Below, in pieces: positions 18,323-28,039 of a stretch of 64,000 nucleotides of DNA (positions within the stretch are counted from its first letter, which is position 1; every line of letters starts with the position of its first letter). Source of the DNA: Litoreibacter halocynthiae (GTDB taxonomy: Bacteria; Pseudomonadota; Alphaproteobacteria; Rhodobacterales; Rhodobacteraceae); contig NZ_SOBH01000003.1 of the NCBI RefSeq assembly GCF_004365635.1, forward strand, positions 646,345-710,344. The letters run 5' to 3'. Under the pieces are notes generated by a model that saw nothing but the letters and a program-made list of their open reading frames with translations, did not search any database and was not told where the DNA came from. A program made the position numbers and the translations under genes.

Positions 18323-19327
18323 ATGAGTGGACCGACAGTTCATGACGTTGCGAGGACGGCTCAGGTGAGTCTCGCCACGGTAGATCGTGTTCTGAACAAT
18401 CGCGGTGGCGTGTCGTCCAAGGCCGAGGCGAAGGTCAAAGCAGCGGTTGCCCAAACCGGCTATGTGCGCAACTTAGCCGCCGCAAATCTGTCTCGTCGTC
18501 GTGTTTACCGGTTCAGTTTCGTTGTCCCGTCAGGTGATACCGGTTTTGTTGCATTGCTACAGGCCGCACTGGAGCGTGAACGCGACAGGCTGGTTGAAGA
18601 GCAAATCCTGATTCAGATCATACCAACCCATGCGTTCGACGTGGCCGGACAGGTTGCAGCCCTGCGCAACCTTGACTGTGACGCCGTTGCGATCATGGCA
18701 AGCGAAGCCCCCGAAGTTCAGGAAGAAGTGAGCCGCTTGCGCGCGTCTGGCGTGCGGGTTGTCACCCTTGTTGCCGATCTTCCCCAGTCCGATCGCGAGG
18801 CCTATGTGGGGCTTGATAACGTCGCTGCCGGCCGCACGGCTGCGGAGTTCATGGGGCGTTTTCTGGGAGATTCTGGTGAAATTCTGATGATTGCCGGTTC
18901 CCTTTCCTCCCGCGACCACAACGAGCGCCTTATGGGGTTTCGTAGGGTCATGCAGGAGCGTTTCCAACACCTGACATTGTTGCCTGCGGTTGAGGGTAAT
19001 GACGAGGCCCGAAGCGTTGAGCGGCTGGTGTCCGAGGCGTCCGCAATCCGGCCTTTGGTTGGTATCTACGCCATCGGCGCGGGCAACAAGGGATTGGTGC
19101 GCGCTGTCCAAAAGGCCGATGCCAAACCCGTCACCATCGTTCACGAACTGACCCCGACATCGCGTCAGGGCTTGCGCGACGGAACCATTGATCTGGTGCT
19201 GGACCAAGACACCTCTGCCGCCGTCGTGGCCGCCGTGCGGATCATGCGCGACCTGACCGAAGGGCGCGATGTGCCAGTGGACACAGGAAAAATCCGATTA
19301 AACATATTCAGCCGAGAGAACATCTAA
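18323..19327 (+). CDS. LacI-family regulator of the xylA-like operon
   Basis: A 334-residue LacI-type repressor with an N-terminal helix-turn-helix ([21 protein letters not shown]) and a periplasmic-binding-protein-like sensor domain (VYRFSFVVP onward) of the sugar-binding type. Its stop codon overlaps the ATG of the xylose isomerase gene (TAATG), so it is co-transcribed as first gene and probably autoregulated. TTGACG at 18273-18278 could be a -35 element. No convincing palindromic operator was found in the 136 bp upstream. Confidence 0.88.
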   Translation: MSGPTVHDVARTAQVSLATVDRVLNNRGGVSSKAEAKVKAAVAQTGYVRNLAAANLSRRRVYRFSFVVPSGDTGFVALLQAALERERDRLVEEQILIQIIPTHAFDVAGQVAALRNLDCDAVAIMASEAPEVQEEVSRLRASGVRVVTLVADLPQSDREAYVGLDNVAAGRTAAEFMGRFLGDSGEILMIAGSLSSRDHNERLMGFRRVMQERFQHLTLLPAVEGNDEARSVERLVSEASAIRPLVGIYAIGAGNKGLVRAVQKADAKPVTIVHELTPTSRQGLRDGTIDLVLDQDTSAAVVAAVRIMRDLTEGRDVPVDTGKIRLNIFSRENI

Positions 19328-20637
19328 TGAGCAGATACTTCGCCGACATCGCCCCCGTGACCTTTGGAGGGGCTGACAGCACCGACCCGCTGGCGTTCCG
19401 GCACTATAATCCGATCGAAATGGTAGGCGGCAAAACGATGGCCGAGCATCTGCGTTTTGCGGTTTGCTACTGGCACAACTTCGTCTGGGAAGGGAACGAC
19501 CCGTTCGGCGGGCAGACCTTTGAGCGCCCGTGGTTTCCGGCGGATACGATGGCGCTGGCCAAGCAAAAGGCGGATGATGCGTTCGATATGTTCCGCATTC
19601 TTGGTGTGCCGTATTTCTGCTTTCACGATCATGACGTGCGCCCTGAAGGGGATAGCCTGCAAGAAAGCCACGACCGCCTGAACGAAATGGCGGATTACTT
19701 CGCCGAGAAGATGGAGAATGGCGGGCCGAAGCTGCTGTGGGGCACGGCCAACATGTTCTCGAACCGGCGGTATATGTCGGGGGCGTCCACCAATCCTGAT
19801 CCGGATGTGTTCGCCTTTTGCGCCTCGACCGTGAAGGCCTGCATGGACGTCACCCACCGCCTGAATGGCGAAAACTATGTGCTGTGGGGCGGTCGCGAAG
19901 GGTACGAGACGCTGCTGAACACCGATCTGGACCGCGAGTTGGAGCAGATGGGCCGGTTTCTGAGCATGGTGGTCGAGTACAAACACAAGATCGGTTTCAA
20001 AGGCTCGATCCTGATCGAGCCGAAACCGCAGGAGCCGACCAAGCATCAATACGATTACGACGTGGCGACGGTGTATGGGTTTCTAAAGCGGTTTGGGCTG
20101 GAAAACGAGGTGCAGGTGAATGTCGAACAGGGTCATGCGATCCTTGCGGGCCACTCGTTCGAGCACGAGCTGGCGATGGCGCGGACCTTGGGGATTTTCG
20201 GCTCCATCGACATGAACCGCAATGACTACCAATCGGGATGGGACACCGACCAGTTTCCGAACTCGCCGTCAGAGGCGGCGTTGGCTTACTATGAGGTATT
20301 GAAGGCAGGCGGGTTTACCACCGGCGGCACCAACTTTGACGCCAAACTGCGCCGTCAGTCTTTGGATGCCAGCGACCTGATCGCAGCGCATGTGGGTGGG
20401 ATGGACGTTTGCGCGCGTGGTTTGAAATCGGCGCACGCTATGTTGGTGGACGGTACATTGGAGGCCCCGCGTCGTGCGCGCTACGCCGGATGGGAGGCTG
20501 ACGCGGCTAAGGCGATGCTGGCCGAAGGGGCGACGTTGGACGGGATCGCTGCCAAAGCTGAAGCCGCCGACCTGAACCCGCAACCCGCGTCGGGACAACA
20601 GGAAAAACTTGAGAATATCGTCAACCGTTACGTGTGA
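19327..20637 (+). CDS. xylA: xylose isomerase
   Basis: Interconverts D-xylose and D-xylulose (many members also act on glucose). The 436-residue length fits class II enzymes. Active-site elements are present: [11 protein letters not shown] with catalytic His100 and Asp103, the [14 protein letters not shown] block, [15 protein letters not shown] with the metal Glu, and [17 protein letters not shown] with metal Asp residues. It is the first catabolic gene of a LacI-led operon. No xylulokinase gene follows, and the next two genes are an isomerase/epimerase and a dehydrogenase, so the physiological substrate may not be xylose alone. Confidence 0.95.
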   Translation: MSRYFADIAPVTFGGADSTDPLAFRHYNPIEMVGGKTMAEHLRFAVCYWHNFVWEGNDPFGGQTFERPWFPADTMALAKQKADDAFDMFRILGVPYFCFHDHDVRPEGDSLQESHDRLNEMADYFAEKMENGGPKLLWGTANMFSNRRYMSGASTNPDPDVFAFCASTVKACMDVTHRLNGENYVLWGGREGYETLLNTDLDRELEQMGRFLSMVVEYKHKIGFKGSILIEPKPQEPTKHQYDYDVATVYGFLKRFGLENEVQVNVEQGHAILAGHSFEHELAMARTLGIFGSIDMNRNDYQSGWDTDQFPNSPSEAALAYYEVLKAGGFTTGGTNFDAKLRRQSLDASDLIAAHVGGMDVCARGLKSAHAMLVDGTLEAPRRARYAGWEADAAKAMLAEGATLDGIAAKAEAADLNPQPASGQQEKLENIVNRYV

Positions 20638-20653
20638 CGGCAAGGAGGAAGCT

Positions 20654-21712
20654 ATGAAAACGATCAAAGGTCCGGCGCTGTTTCTGGCGCAGTTCGCAGG
20701 CGACGACGCGCCGTTCAACTCGTGGGATTCCATAACGAAATGGGCCGCGGATTGCGGCTATAAGGGCGTGCAGGTTCCCAGTTGGGACGCGCGGATGATT
20801 GACCTCGATAAGGCCGCTTCCTCGAAAGGGTATTGCGAGGATTGGGCCGGACAGGCCCGCGCCAATGGCGTCGAAGTGACGGAGCTGTCCACCCACTTGC
20901 AAGGCCAGCTTGTGGCCGTGCATCCCGCCTATGACGACGCTTTCGACGGCTTTGCGGCCCCCGAAGTGCGCGGCAATCCGAAGGCACGTCAGGAATGGGC
21001 GGTAGATCAGGTGAAAAAGGCGCTGTCCGCGTCGAAGAACCTTGGGATCGGCGCGCATGCGACGTTTTCGGGCGCGTTGGCGTGGCCTTATGTCTACCCG
21101 TGGCCGCAACGACCTGCGGGTCTGGTGGAGCAAGCCTTTGACGAGCTGGCAAAACGGTGGTTGCCGATCTTGGACCATGCTGAGGATTGCGGCGTCGATG
21201 TCTGCTACGAAATCCACCCCGGTGAAGATTTGCATGACGGGATCACCTACGAGATGTTTCTGGAGCGCACAGGCAACCACGCCCGCGCCAACATGCTCTA
21301 TGACCCGTCGCATTATGTGCTTCAGTGCATGGATTACATCGACAATATCGACATCTACAAAGACCGTATTCGGATGTTCCACGTCAAGGATGCGGAATTC
21401 AATCCGACGGGCCGTCAGGGTGTCTATGGCGGATATCAGTCGTGGGTCGACCGCGCGGGCCGGTTCCGGTCGCTTGGCGACGGGCAGGTGGATTTCGGGG
21501 CGGTTTTCTCGAAAATGGCGGCCAATGATTTTGACGGCTGGGCCGTGGTGGAATGGGAATGCGCGATCAAGCACCCCGAAGACGGCGCGCGCGAAGGGGC
21601 GCAGTTCGTCAAGGATCACATCATTCGTGTGACGGAACGTGCGTTTGACGACTTTGCGGATGGCGGCGCTGACACGGCGCTGAACGCCAAGATGATGGGG
21701 ATCACGTCATGA
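20654..21712 (+). CDS. sugar phosphate isomerase/epimerase, TIM-barrel (AP endonuclease 2 fold)
   Basis: A 352-residue protein of the xylose isomerase-like TIM-barrel superfamily. Metal-site residues are evident in CYEIHPGEDLHDG, MLYDPSHYVLQ, FHVKDAEFN and the C-terminal VVEWECAIK. I chose the ATG at 20654, which has a perfect AAGGAGG site; an upstream alternative start would overlap xylA. Related proteins isomerise or epimerise free or oxidised sugars, often next to Gfo/Idh oxidoreductases, as here, where the stop overlaps the next start. Exact reaction unknown. Confidence 0.85.
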   Translation: MKTIKGPALFLAQFAGDDAPFNSWDSITKWAADCGYKGVQVPSWDARMIDLDKAASSKGYCEDWAGQARANGVEVTELSTHLQGQLVAVHPAYDDAFDGFAAPEVRGNPKARQEWAVDQVKKALSASKNLGIGAHATFSGALAWPYVYPWPQRPAGLVEQAFDELAKRWLPILDHAEDCGVDVCYEIHPGEDLHDGITYEMFLERTGNHARANMLYDPSHYVLQCMDYIDNIDIYKDRIRMFHVKDAEFNPTGRQGVYGGYQSWVDRAGRFRSLGDGQVDFGAVFSKMAANDFDGWAVVEWECAIKHPEDGAREGAQFVKDHIIRVTERAFDDFADGGADTALNAKMMGITS

Positions 21713-22842
21713 AACCTATTCGATTAGGCATGGTGGGCGGCGGCAACGACGCCTTTATCGGAGGGGTTCACCGCATTGCGTCGCGCATAGACGGGCGGTT
21801 TGAGTTGGTGGCGGGGGCGCTGTCCTCGACGGCCGAGAAGTCCAAGGCGTCGGGCGCGGCTTTGGGTCTGGGCGCGGACCGCTGCTACGGTGATTTCACC
21901 GAGATGGCCAAGCGTGAAGCACGGCTGAAGAATGGCATTGAGGCTGTTGCGATTGTGACGCCGAACCACGTCCATTACCCTGCCGCGCGCGAGTTCCTGA
22001 AACGCGGCATCCATGTGATTTGCGACAAGCCGCTGACCTCGACCTTGGCAGACGCGAAGAAGCTGGTGGCGGCGGCGGAGAAGTCGGACGCGCAGTTCGT
22101 CCTGACGCATAACTACACCGGCTACCCGATGGTGCGCCAAGCCCGCGCGATGGTTGCGGAGGGCCTGATTGGTGACATTCGCGTCGTGCAGGTGGAGTAT
22201 CCTCAGGACTGGCTGACCGAGCCTTTGGAGGGCGAAGGCCTGAAGCAGGCCGAGTGGCGCACCGATCCCGCACGGTCCGGCTCTGGCGGGTGTGTTGGCG
22301 ATATCGGGACGCATGCTTACAATTTGGCAGGCTTCGTGACGGGATTGAAACTGGAGAGCCTTGCCGCCGATTTGACCAGCTTTGTCGAGGGCCGCAGACT
22401 GGACGACAACGTGCATGTGATGCTGCGCTATCAGGGCGGGGCGAAGGGTATGTTGTGGTCGTCGCAGGTGGCTCCCGGCAACGAGAATGCGCTGAAGCTA
22501 CGGGTTTACGGCGAAAAGGGCGGTTTGGAGTGGTCGCAAGAAGACCCCAATTACCTGTGGTTCACGCCCCACGGCGAGCCGAAGCGCTTGCTGACCCGCA
22601 ACGGGGCAGGGGCGCACGAGGCAAATCAAAGCACCTCGCGCATTCCACCCGGTCACCCGGAAGGGTATCTGGAGGGTTTCGCGAATATCTACAGCGAAGC
22701 CGCGGATTTGATCGTAGCGGCCCGAGACGGTGGCGCGCCGGATCACCTTTTGCCGACGGTTCATGACGGCCTCGACGGTGTGGTGTTCATTGACGCCTGC
22801 GTGCGGTCCTCCGCGCGCAATGCGGCATGGGTTAAGATATGA
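21709..22842 (+). CDS. Gfo/Idh/MocA-family oxidoreductase
   Basis: A 377-residue NAD(P)-dependent dehydrogenase. The N-terminal Rossmann fold has GMVGGGNDAFIGGVHR; the family motif with catalytic lysine follows (CDKPLTST at about 103-110), and the C-terminal alpha-beta domain contains GGCVGDIGTHAYN with the catalytic His. The family oxidises hydroxyl groups of sugars or inositols. It overlaps both neighbours by 4 bp in the operon. Together with the TIM-barrel protein it suggests an oxidation/isomerisation sequence on a sugar, similar in logic to inositol or 3-keto-sugar pathways. Confidence 0.88.
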   Translation: MKPIRLGMVGGGNDAFIGGVHRIASRIDGRFELVAGALSSTAEKSKASGAALGLGADRCYGDFTEMAKREARLKNGIEAVAIVTPNHVHYPAAREFLKRGIHVICDKPLTSTLADAKKLVAAAEKSDAQFVLTHNYTGYPMVRQARAMVAEGLIGDIRVVQVEYPQDWLTEPLEGEGLKQAEWRTDPARSGSGGCVGDIGTHAYNLAGFVTGLKLESLAADLTSFVEGRRLDDNVHVMLRYQGGAKGMLWSSQVAPGNENALKLRVYGEKGGLEWSQEDPNYLWFTPHGEPKRLLTRNGAGAHEANQSTSRIPPGHPEGYLEGFANIYSEAADLIVAARDGGAPDHLLPTVHDGLDGVVFIDACVRSSARNAAWVKI

Positions 22843-24347
22843 CCGAACCGCTCGCCCTGTCCCTGACCAAAATCTGTCGCAGCTTTGGACCCGTCCAAGT
22901 GTTGCATGACGTCGACATCACGCTGGCAGCGGGCGAGGTCCACGCGCTTATTGGTGAAAACGGGGCGGGCAAATCAACAACGATGAAAATCATGTCAGGC
23001 TATCTGGCCCCGACGAGCGGGGTCGTTGCCTTGAACGACGCGCCGGTGTCTTTTGCCAATTCGCAAGACGCCGAGGCGCAGGGCGTGGTTCTGATCCATC
23101 AGGAATTCAACCTTGCGGAGCAGCTGAGCGTTGAGCAGAACATTTTCCTCGGGCACGAAAAGAAGCGCGGCTTCCTTCTGGACAAGGCGGCGATGCAGGC
23201 CGAGGCGCTTGCGTTGTTGGCGCGGTTGAACTGTCAGGTTGATCCGTCAGCGCGTGTCAGCGACATCGCCAATGCCGACAAGCAAATGGTCGAGATCGCT
23301 AAGGCGCTGTCCCGTAATGCCCGTGTATTGATCATGGATGAGCCAACTGCTGTCTTGACCGAGCGCGAAGCCGAAGTGCTGTTCGTTCAGGTTGAGCGGT
23401 TGAAAGCGGAAGGCGTTGCGATCCTGTTCACCTCGCACAAGCTCGACGAAGTGAAGCGGATTTCTGACAAGATCACCATTTTGCGCGACGGCCATGTCGT
23501 GTCCCAAGGTCCGACGAGCGACTACAATGAGGACCAGATGGCTGAGGCTATGGTCGGGCGCGATGTGTCCTCGCTGTATCCTGAGCGTACTGTGCCCGTC
23601 GGATCCGATATCGCGCTAGAGGTTAAAGGGTTGTCGGTCGCGGAGTTTGCCCATGATATTTCGTTTACCTTGAAGAAGGGCGAAATACTGGGGGTGTCCG
23701 GCCTGATCGGATCGGGTCGGACGGAGACGATGGAAGGGCTGGTTGGCCTGCGCTCATCGACGGGCGAGGTGCGGCTGAACGGTGAAGTTGTTCATCTTAA
23801 GTCGCCGCAACAGGCGCAGAAAGCGGGTGTGTGCTATCTGACCGAGGATCGCAAAAGCCGTGGCTTGCTGCTGACAAAGGGCATGCGGGAAAACCTGACG
23901 TTGCAATGTTTGCCCGATTTCACCAATTACCTGATTGATCAAAAGTCCGAGGACGCGGCTTTGACCAAAGCGATCGAGGATTTCGACATTCGCGCGCCCT
24001 CGCGTGACGTGGCGGTCGGCAACCTGTCCGGCGGCAATCAACAAAAGCTGCTGATCGCCAAGGTCATGCTGGCCGATCCGGATATCGTCATCATCGACGA
24101 GCCGACGCGCGGCATCGATATCGGCACCAAGCAGCAGATATACGAATTCATTCACGCGCTCTCGGGGCAGGGCAAATCCATCATCGTTATCAGCTCCGAG
24201 ATGCAGGAGGTCATCGGTCTCGCGGACCGCGTTCTGGTCATGCGCATGGGCCGCATTGCCGGCGAAGTTTCGGGCGATGATTTGACTGAAGACAAAATCG
24301 TGCGGCTCGCCATGGGCCTGGACGTGAACAAAGAAGAGGCGGCGTAA
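22839..24347 (+). CDS. sugar ABC transporter ATP-binding protein (RbsA/XylG type)
   Basis: A 502-residue protein with two tandem ABC cassettes, as usual for CUT2 sugar importers. The first has Walker [10 protein letters not shown] and Walker B VLIMDEPTA. The second has the degenerate P-loop GLIGSGRTE, an intact signature LSGGNQQK and IVIIDEPTRGID. It overlaps the dehydrogenase gene by 4 bp and abuts the permease gene (TAATG). It energises uptake of the sugar handled by this operon. Confidence 0.95.
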   Translation: MTEPLALSLTKICRSFGPVQVLHDVDITLAAGEVHALIGENGAGKSTTMKIMSGYLAPTSGVVALNDAPVSFANSQDAEAQGVVLIHQEFNLAEQLSVEQNIFLGHEKKRGFLLDKAAMQAEALALLARLNCQVDPSARVSDIANADKQMVEIAKALSRNARVLIMDEPTAVLTEREAEVLFVQVERLKAEGVAILFTSHKLDEVKRISDKITILRDGHVVSQGPTSDYNEDQMAEAMVGRDVSSLYPERTVPVGSDIALEVKGLSVAEFAHDISFTLKKGEILGVSGLIGSGRTETMEGLVGLRSSTGEVRLNGEVVHLKSPQQAQKAGVCYLTEDRKSRGLLLTKGMRENLTLQCLPDFTNYLIDQKSEDAALTKAIEDFDIRAPSRDVAVGNLSGGNQQKLLIAKVMLADPDIVIIDEPTRGIDIGTKQQIYEFIHALSGQGKSIIVISSEMQEVIGLADRVLVMRMGRIAGEVSGDDLTEDKIVRLAMGLDVNKEEAA

Positions 24348-25342
24348 TGGCCGCGGCAGACACAAATCCAAAACCCACCATGCGGCTTGACCTCAAAGTG
24401 CTGGGGCCGATTTTGGCCTTGGTCGTGCTGGTGGTCATCGGCGCGATGATGAACGGCAATTTCCTGAGCGCGGGGAACATCACCAATGTTCTGTCACGCT
24501 CGGCCTTTATCGGGATCATTGCTGTCGGCATGACATTTGTCATAACGGCGGGAGGGCTGGATCTGTCGGTTGGGTCGATGGCGGCCTTTATTGCGGGTCT
24601 TATGATCCTTGTGATGAACGGTTTGTTGCCTGTTATGGGCGTCGGGTGGCCGCTTGTTTTCGTCGGAATGTTGACCGCCATCGTTGCGGGGACTGCCGCC
24701 GGGTTTATAAACGGGTTTCTCATCACGAACATGCGGATCGAGGCGTTTATCGTCACCCTTGGCACCATGGGCATTTACCGTAGTCTTGTGACATGGCTGG
24801 CGGATGGCGGCACCCTGTCGCTTGATTTCGGGATGCGGGCGATTATCCGGCCCATTTATTTCGACGGTATCCTTGGCATCAGCTGGCCGATCATCGTGTT
24901 CGCCTTGGTCGCGATCCTTGGTGAGGTCGTCATGCGCCGCGGTGCGTTCGGGCGTCACGCTGCCGCTGTCGGGTCCAACGATCAGGTGGCGCGGTATTCA
25001 TCGGTGAACGTGAATCGCGTGCGCATGATGACCTATGTCGGTTTGGGCGTTTTGGTCGGGATTGCCACGATCATGTATGTGCCGCGACTGGGTTCTGCGT
25101 CGTCCAGCACTGGCGTGCTTTGGGAACTGGAGGCCATCGCCGCCGTGATTATCGGTGGCACCATGCTGAAAGGCGGATTTGGCCGCGTTTGGGGCACCGT
25201 GATCGGCGTGCTGATCCTGTCCCTGATCGGGAACATTCTGAACCTGACCGACGGGGTTTCACCTTACCTGAACGGTGCGGTGCAAGGCGTTATCATCATT
25301 CTTGCTGTGATCTTACAGCGCGACAAGAAGGCGGAGGGATAA
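24347..25342 (+). CDS. sugar ABC transporter permease (RbsC/XylH type)
   Basis: A 331-residue inner-membrane permease of the CUT2 family with about ten hydrophobic helices. Typical blocks are GGLDLSVGSMAAF after the third helix, GTMGIYRSL, the cytoplasmic EAA-like loop GRHAAAVGSNDQVARYS, and GGTMLKGGFGRVWGT near the C-terminus. Its start overlaps the ATPase stop by one base, and the substrate-binding gene follows after 42 bp. Specificity is expected to match xylose or a related sugar. Confidence 0.94.
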   Translation: MAAADTNPKPTMRLDLKVLGPILALVVLVVIGAMMNGNFLSAGNITNVLSRSAFIGIIAVGMTFVITAGGLDLSVGSMAAFIAGLMILVMNGLLPVMGVGWPLVFVGMLTAIVAGTAAGFINGFLITNMRIEAFIVTLGTMGIYRSLVTWLADGGTLSLDFGMRAIIRPIYFDGILGISWPIIVFALVAILGEVVMRRGAFGRHAAAVGSNDQVARYSSVNVNRVRMMTYVGLGVLVGIATIMYVPRLGSASSSTGVLWELEAIAAVIIGGTMLKGGFGRVWGTVIGVLILSLIGNILNLTDGVSPYLNGAVQGVIIILAVILQRDKKAEG

Positions 25343-25384
25343 GTCCCAACGCATAAAACGAATGGTTAATAGGAGGAGAAAACC

Positions 25385-26332
25385 ATGAAACTCACGAATT
25401 CAATCGGTGCGTTCGCCCTGGCTGCGACACTCGCGATGCCAGCATTTGCGCAGGACACGAAAGTTATTGGCGTGTCCATACCGGCCGCGACCCACGGCTG
25501 GGCCGGCGGCATGAACTTTCACGCGCAACAAGCTGTCGACCGGCTTGAGGCCGTCTACCCACAACTGGATTTCGTTCTGGCGACAGCATCCGATCCGGCG
25601 AAACAGGTCAACGACATCGAAGACATGATGGCGACCCGCAACATCGACGCATTGGTCGTGCTGCCATTTGAATCCGAGCCACTGACAAGCCCTGTAAAAG
25701 CCGTCGCTGACAGCGGTGCATGGGTCACGGTTGTCGACCGTGGTTTGGCCATTGAAGGCATCGAGGACCTTTACGTCGCGGGCGACAATTCGGGTTTCGG
25801 CAAAGTGTCGGGCGAATACATGGTTTCGGCCATGCCCGATGGCGGCAAGATCGTTGCATTCCGTGGCATCCCGACCAGCATCGACAACGAGCGCGTTGCC
25901 GGATTTGAAGCAGCAATCGAAGGCTCCGGCATCGAGATCATCGGCATGGAGCACGGCAACTGGAACCGCGATGACAGCTTTGTGGTCATGGAGGACTTCC
26001 TGTCCAAGCATGAGCAGATCGACGCTGTTTGGGCGTCTGATGATGACATGGCGATCGGTGTTCTTGCAGCCATCGAAGCTGCGGGCCGCGACGACATCAA
26101 ATTCGTACTGGGTGGCGCTGGCATGAAAGAGATGATTGCGCGCACACGCGACGGTGACGCGATGATCCCGGCAAACGTCACCTATCCGCCTGCGATGATT
26201 GCAACAGCGATTGAAATGACTGCGGTTGGTTTGACGTCGACGGCACCGGTATCCGGTACCTTCGTCATCGGTTCTGTTTTGATCACACAAGACAACGCGG
26301 CCGAGTTCTACTACCCAGACAGCCCGTTCTAA
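25385..26332 (+). CDS. sugar ABC transporter substrate-binding protein
   Basis: A 315-residue periplasmic binding protein (type I, RbsB-like) with signal peptide MKLTNSIGAFALAATLAMPAFAQ. The two-lobe fold shows the usual markers: ATHGWAGGMNFHAQQ near the N-terminus, VVDRGL, and the hinge segment AVWASDDDMAIG. AGGAGG precedes the ATG. It is the last gene of the operon and is followed by a strong terminator. Gene order (ATPase, permease, binding protein) is reversed relative to the inositol transporter that follows. Confidence 0.94.
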   Translation: MKLTNSIGAFALAATLAMPAFAQDTKVIGVSIPAATHGWAGGMNFHAQQAVDRLEAVYPQLDFVLATASDPAKQVNDIEDMMATRNIDALVVLPFESEPLTSPVKAVADSGAWVTVVDRGLAIEGIEDLYVAGDNSGFGKVSGEYMVSAMPDGGKIVAFRGIPTSIDNERVAGFEAAIEGSGIEIIGMEHGNWNRDDSFVVMEDFLSKHEQIDAVWASDDDMAIGVLAAIEAAGRDDIKFVLGGAGMKEMIARTRDGDAMIPANVTYPPAMIATAIEMTAVGLTSTAPVSGTFVIGSVLITQDNAAEFYYPDSPF

Positions 26333-26340
26333 GGCGACAC

Positions 26341-26379
26341 ATGCAGCGGGGGTCCAGATGGTTCCCCGCTGCATTTTTT
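26341..26379 (+). terminator. rho-independent terminator of the xylA/ABC operon
   Basis: ATGCAGCGGGG at 26341-26351 pairs with CCCCGCTGCAT at 26364-26374, an 11 bp G/C-rich stem followed by a run of Ts ending at 26379. It lies 9 bp past the stop of the substrate-binding gene, a textbook terminator. Confidence 0.93.
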
Positions 26380-26542
26380 GCGAGATTTATCGCGGCTGCG
26401 GACTGATCAAGGGGCCGTCAGCACCAATCCCCCTCAAACGATAAGCATAAACTCGGTTAGGAATTCCTAGGCGGGGTGAAGTTCTGTTCGATCCAAATGA
26501 TGGAGAGATTACGGACCTCTGAATGTTTTGGAGGGGTTAAAA

Positions 26543-26556
26543 TGCAACCGGTTGCA
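26543..26556. promoter_or_regulatory. LacI-type operator upstream of the inositol transporter
   Basis: TGCAACCGGTTGCA is a perfect 14-base palindrome with the central CG typical of LacI-family sites. The same 14-mer recurs at 34417-34430 before iolD, and the right flank AAAAT plus a following GTAAC are also shared. The LacI regulator at 30129-31133 lies between the two copies and is the obvious binder. TTGCAA overlapping the site, with TAAGGT 17 bases on, could be the repressed promoter. Confidence 0.75.
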
Positions 26557-26622
26557 AAATTATTGTAACGCCTCTAAGGTGATTCAATAATTGGGCAAAC
26601 CAGATTGGAGGGCGCCACCTTT

Positions 26623-26928
26623 ATGTTGCATCTTGCGCTAAATCGCATGACGGCGTCGAATTCACCGTTTGAGGAATTCTTCGATGTGGCAGAGGCCCTA
26701 GGCTGTGTAGGCGTCAAATTGCACAACCAATTTGCAACCGGTCTATTTGATGCAGGTGGTGCCGAATGCGCAGGACTGTTCCTGAAACCGGATTGCACGC
26801 GACAGGCAAACGCGGCCCGATCTTGGCCAAGGCCTTCGCGCCGGGCCCACGCTATCACCGACCCAAGAGCAACGCTTTTGAAGTCAAAACGCTTCATCGA
26901 AACCGACTGTCAGGCACTGGCCGCATGA
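26623..26928 (+). pseudogene. truncated TIM-barrel sugar isomerase (IolI/IolE-like N-terminus)
   Basis: The first 50 or so codons (LHLALNRMTAS, EEFFDVAEALGCVGVKLHNQ, ATGLFDAGG) match the N-terminus of inosose isomerase/hydroxypyruvate isomerase-like TIM-barrel proteins, normally about 260-280 residues. After about 26780 the sequence no longer resembles the family and stops at 26928. The catalytic barrel is missing, so this is a relic of a first gene in the inositol transport operon, lying directly behind the operator. Confidence 0.65.
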
Positions 26929-27005
26929 GGTGACGTTGAGCCAATTGCCCTAAGGGGTCCCGGTTCTTTTTTCGCGTGTGCCGGGCACGTTTCTGGGAGG
27001 AAATC

Positions 27006-27944
27006 ATGAAGAAACTACTACTTACCGCCGGCCTGACTGTCCTGATGGGCACTTCTGCGATGGCGCAGCAAATTGGCGTCTCTGTTGCACGTTTTGACGA
27101 CAACGGACTGACAGTGATGCGCAACGGCATGACCGCACATGAAGAAGCGCTGGACGGTGTCAGCTTGCAAATCGAAGATGCCACAGACGACGTGGCAAAG
27201 CAGCTAGACCAGATCAACAACTTCATCGCCTCCGGCGTTGACGCGATCATCGTGAACGCTGTCGACACCAACGCAACCGAAGCGATGTCAGCCGCTGCTG
27301 CGTCCGCTGGTGTTCCGATGGTTTATGTCAACCGTCAGCCCGTCAACATGGACACTTTGCCGGATGGTCAGGCCTTTGTTGCATCTAATGAGATCGAGTC
27401 CGGCACGCTGGCCGCGTTCCGCATGTGCCAAGACTTGCGTGCGCAGGGCAAATCAGGCGGTGCCAAAGCCTATATGCTAATGGGCCAGCTTTCCAACCAA
27501 GCGGCTGTTCAGCGTTCGAAAGACTTCGAAGATGTCATCGGCATGGACATGTGCAATTTCATCACTCTGATCGACAAGCAGACCGCCGAATGGTCCCGTG
27601 ACAAAGCATCCGACTTGATGACCAACTGGATTTCCTCTGGCGAGCCGTTCGATGCTGTGTTCGGCAACAATGACGAAATGGCTATCGGTGCCATTCAGGC
27701 CATGAAGGCTGCGGGCATCTCTATGGATGATGTTGTGGTGGGCGGCGTAGACGCGACATCTGATGCGCTGGTTGCGATGCAAGCTGGTGACCTGGACGTC
27801 ACCGTGTTTCAGGACCTTGCAGGTCAGGGGGCAGGTTCCATTGATACGGCGCTCAAGCTGATCAAAGGCGAAGAAGTCGACAAAACAGTCTTCATCCCGT
27901 TCAAACTGGTCACACCTGAGAACATCGACAGCTTTCTGAACTAA
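27006..27944 (+). CDS. inositol ABC transporter substrate-binding protein
   Basis: A 312-residue periplasmic protein with signal peptide MKKLLLTAGLTVLMGTSAMAQ and an RbsB-like fold (IGVSVARFDDN, VDAIIVNAVDTNA, PMVYVNRQP, VFGNNDEMAIGAIQAM, VVGGVDAT). These blocks match inositol-binding IbpA proteins of alphaproteobacteria, where the substrate is myo-inositol. GGGAGG precedes the ATG; an upstream start 30 bases earlier is less likely. It is followed by the permease and ATPase genes and lies under the palindromic operator, supporting an inositol role. Confidence 0.9.
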   Translation: MKKLLLTAGLTVLMGTSAMAQQIGVSVARFDDNGLTVMRNGMTAHEEALDGVSLQIEDATDDVAKQLDQINNFIASGVDAIIVNAVDTNATEAMSAAAASAGVPMVYVNRQPVNMDTLPDGQAFVASNEIESGTLAAFRMCQDLRAQGKSGGAKAYMLMGQLSNQAAVQRSKDFEDVIGMDMCNFITLIDKQTAEWSRDKASDLMTNWISSGEPFDAVFGNNDEMAIGAIQAMKAAGISMDDVVVGGVDATSDALVAMQAGDLDVTVFQDLAGQGAGSIDTALKLIKGEEVDKTVFIPFKLVTPENIDSFLN

Positions 27945-28039
27945 GCGTTTGGAATTCGACACGATTTGCAGGGCAGTCAGCGGATTGCCCTGCAAAGCCG
28001 ACAAACCTCATAACCATCATATTTAAGGGGAGCTGACCC

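Noticed and set aside
20621..21619. 332-codon minus-strand frame opposite the TIM-barrel isomerase
   Set aside because: Antisense shadow; the plus-strand gene has a perfect ribosome site, family motifs and operon overlaps.
25400..26374. 324-codon minus-strand frame opposite the sugar-binding protein
   Set aside because: Rich in Cys, His and Arg as typical for antisense translation of GC-rich genes, and it overlaps the terminator.
26458..26469. Palindrome TAGGAATTCCTA upstream of the inositol transporter
   Set aside because: Perfect 12-base palindrome, but found once and with no second copy or known binder here. The TGCAACCGGTTGCA pair explains regulation better.
26732..26745. TTTGCAACCGGTCT inside the truncated isomerase relic
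   Set aside because: Matches only one arm of the inositol operator, so it is not called as a second operator.
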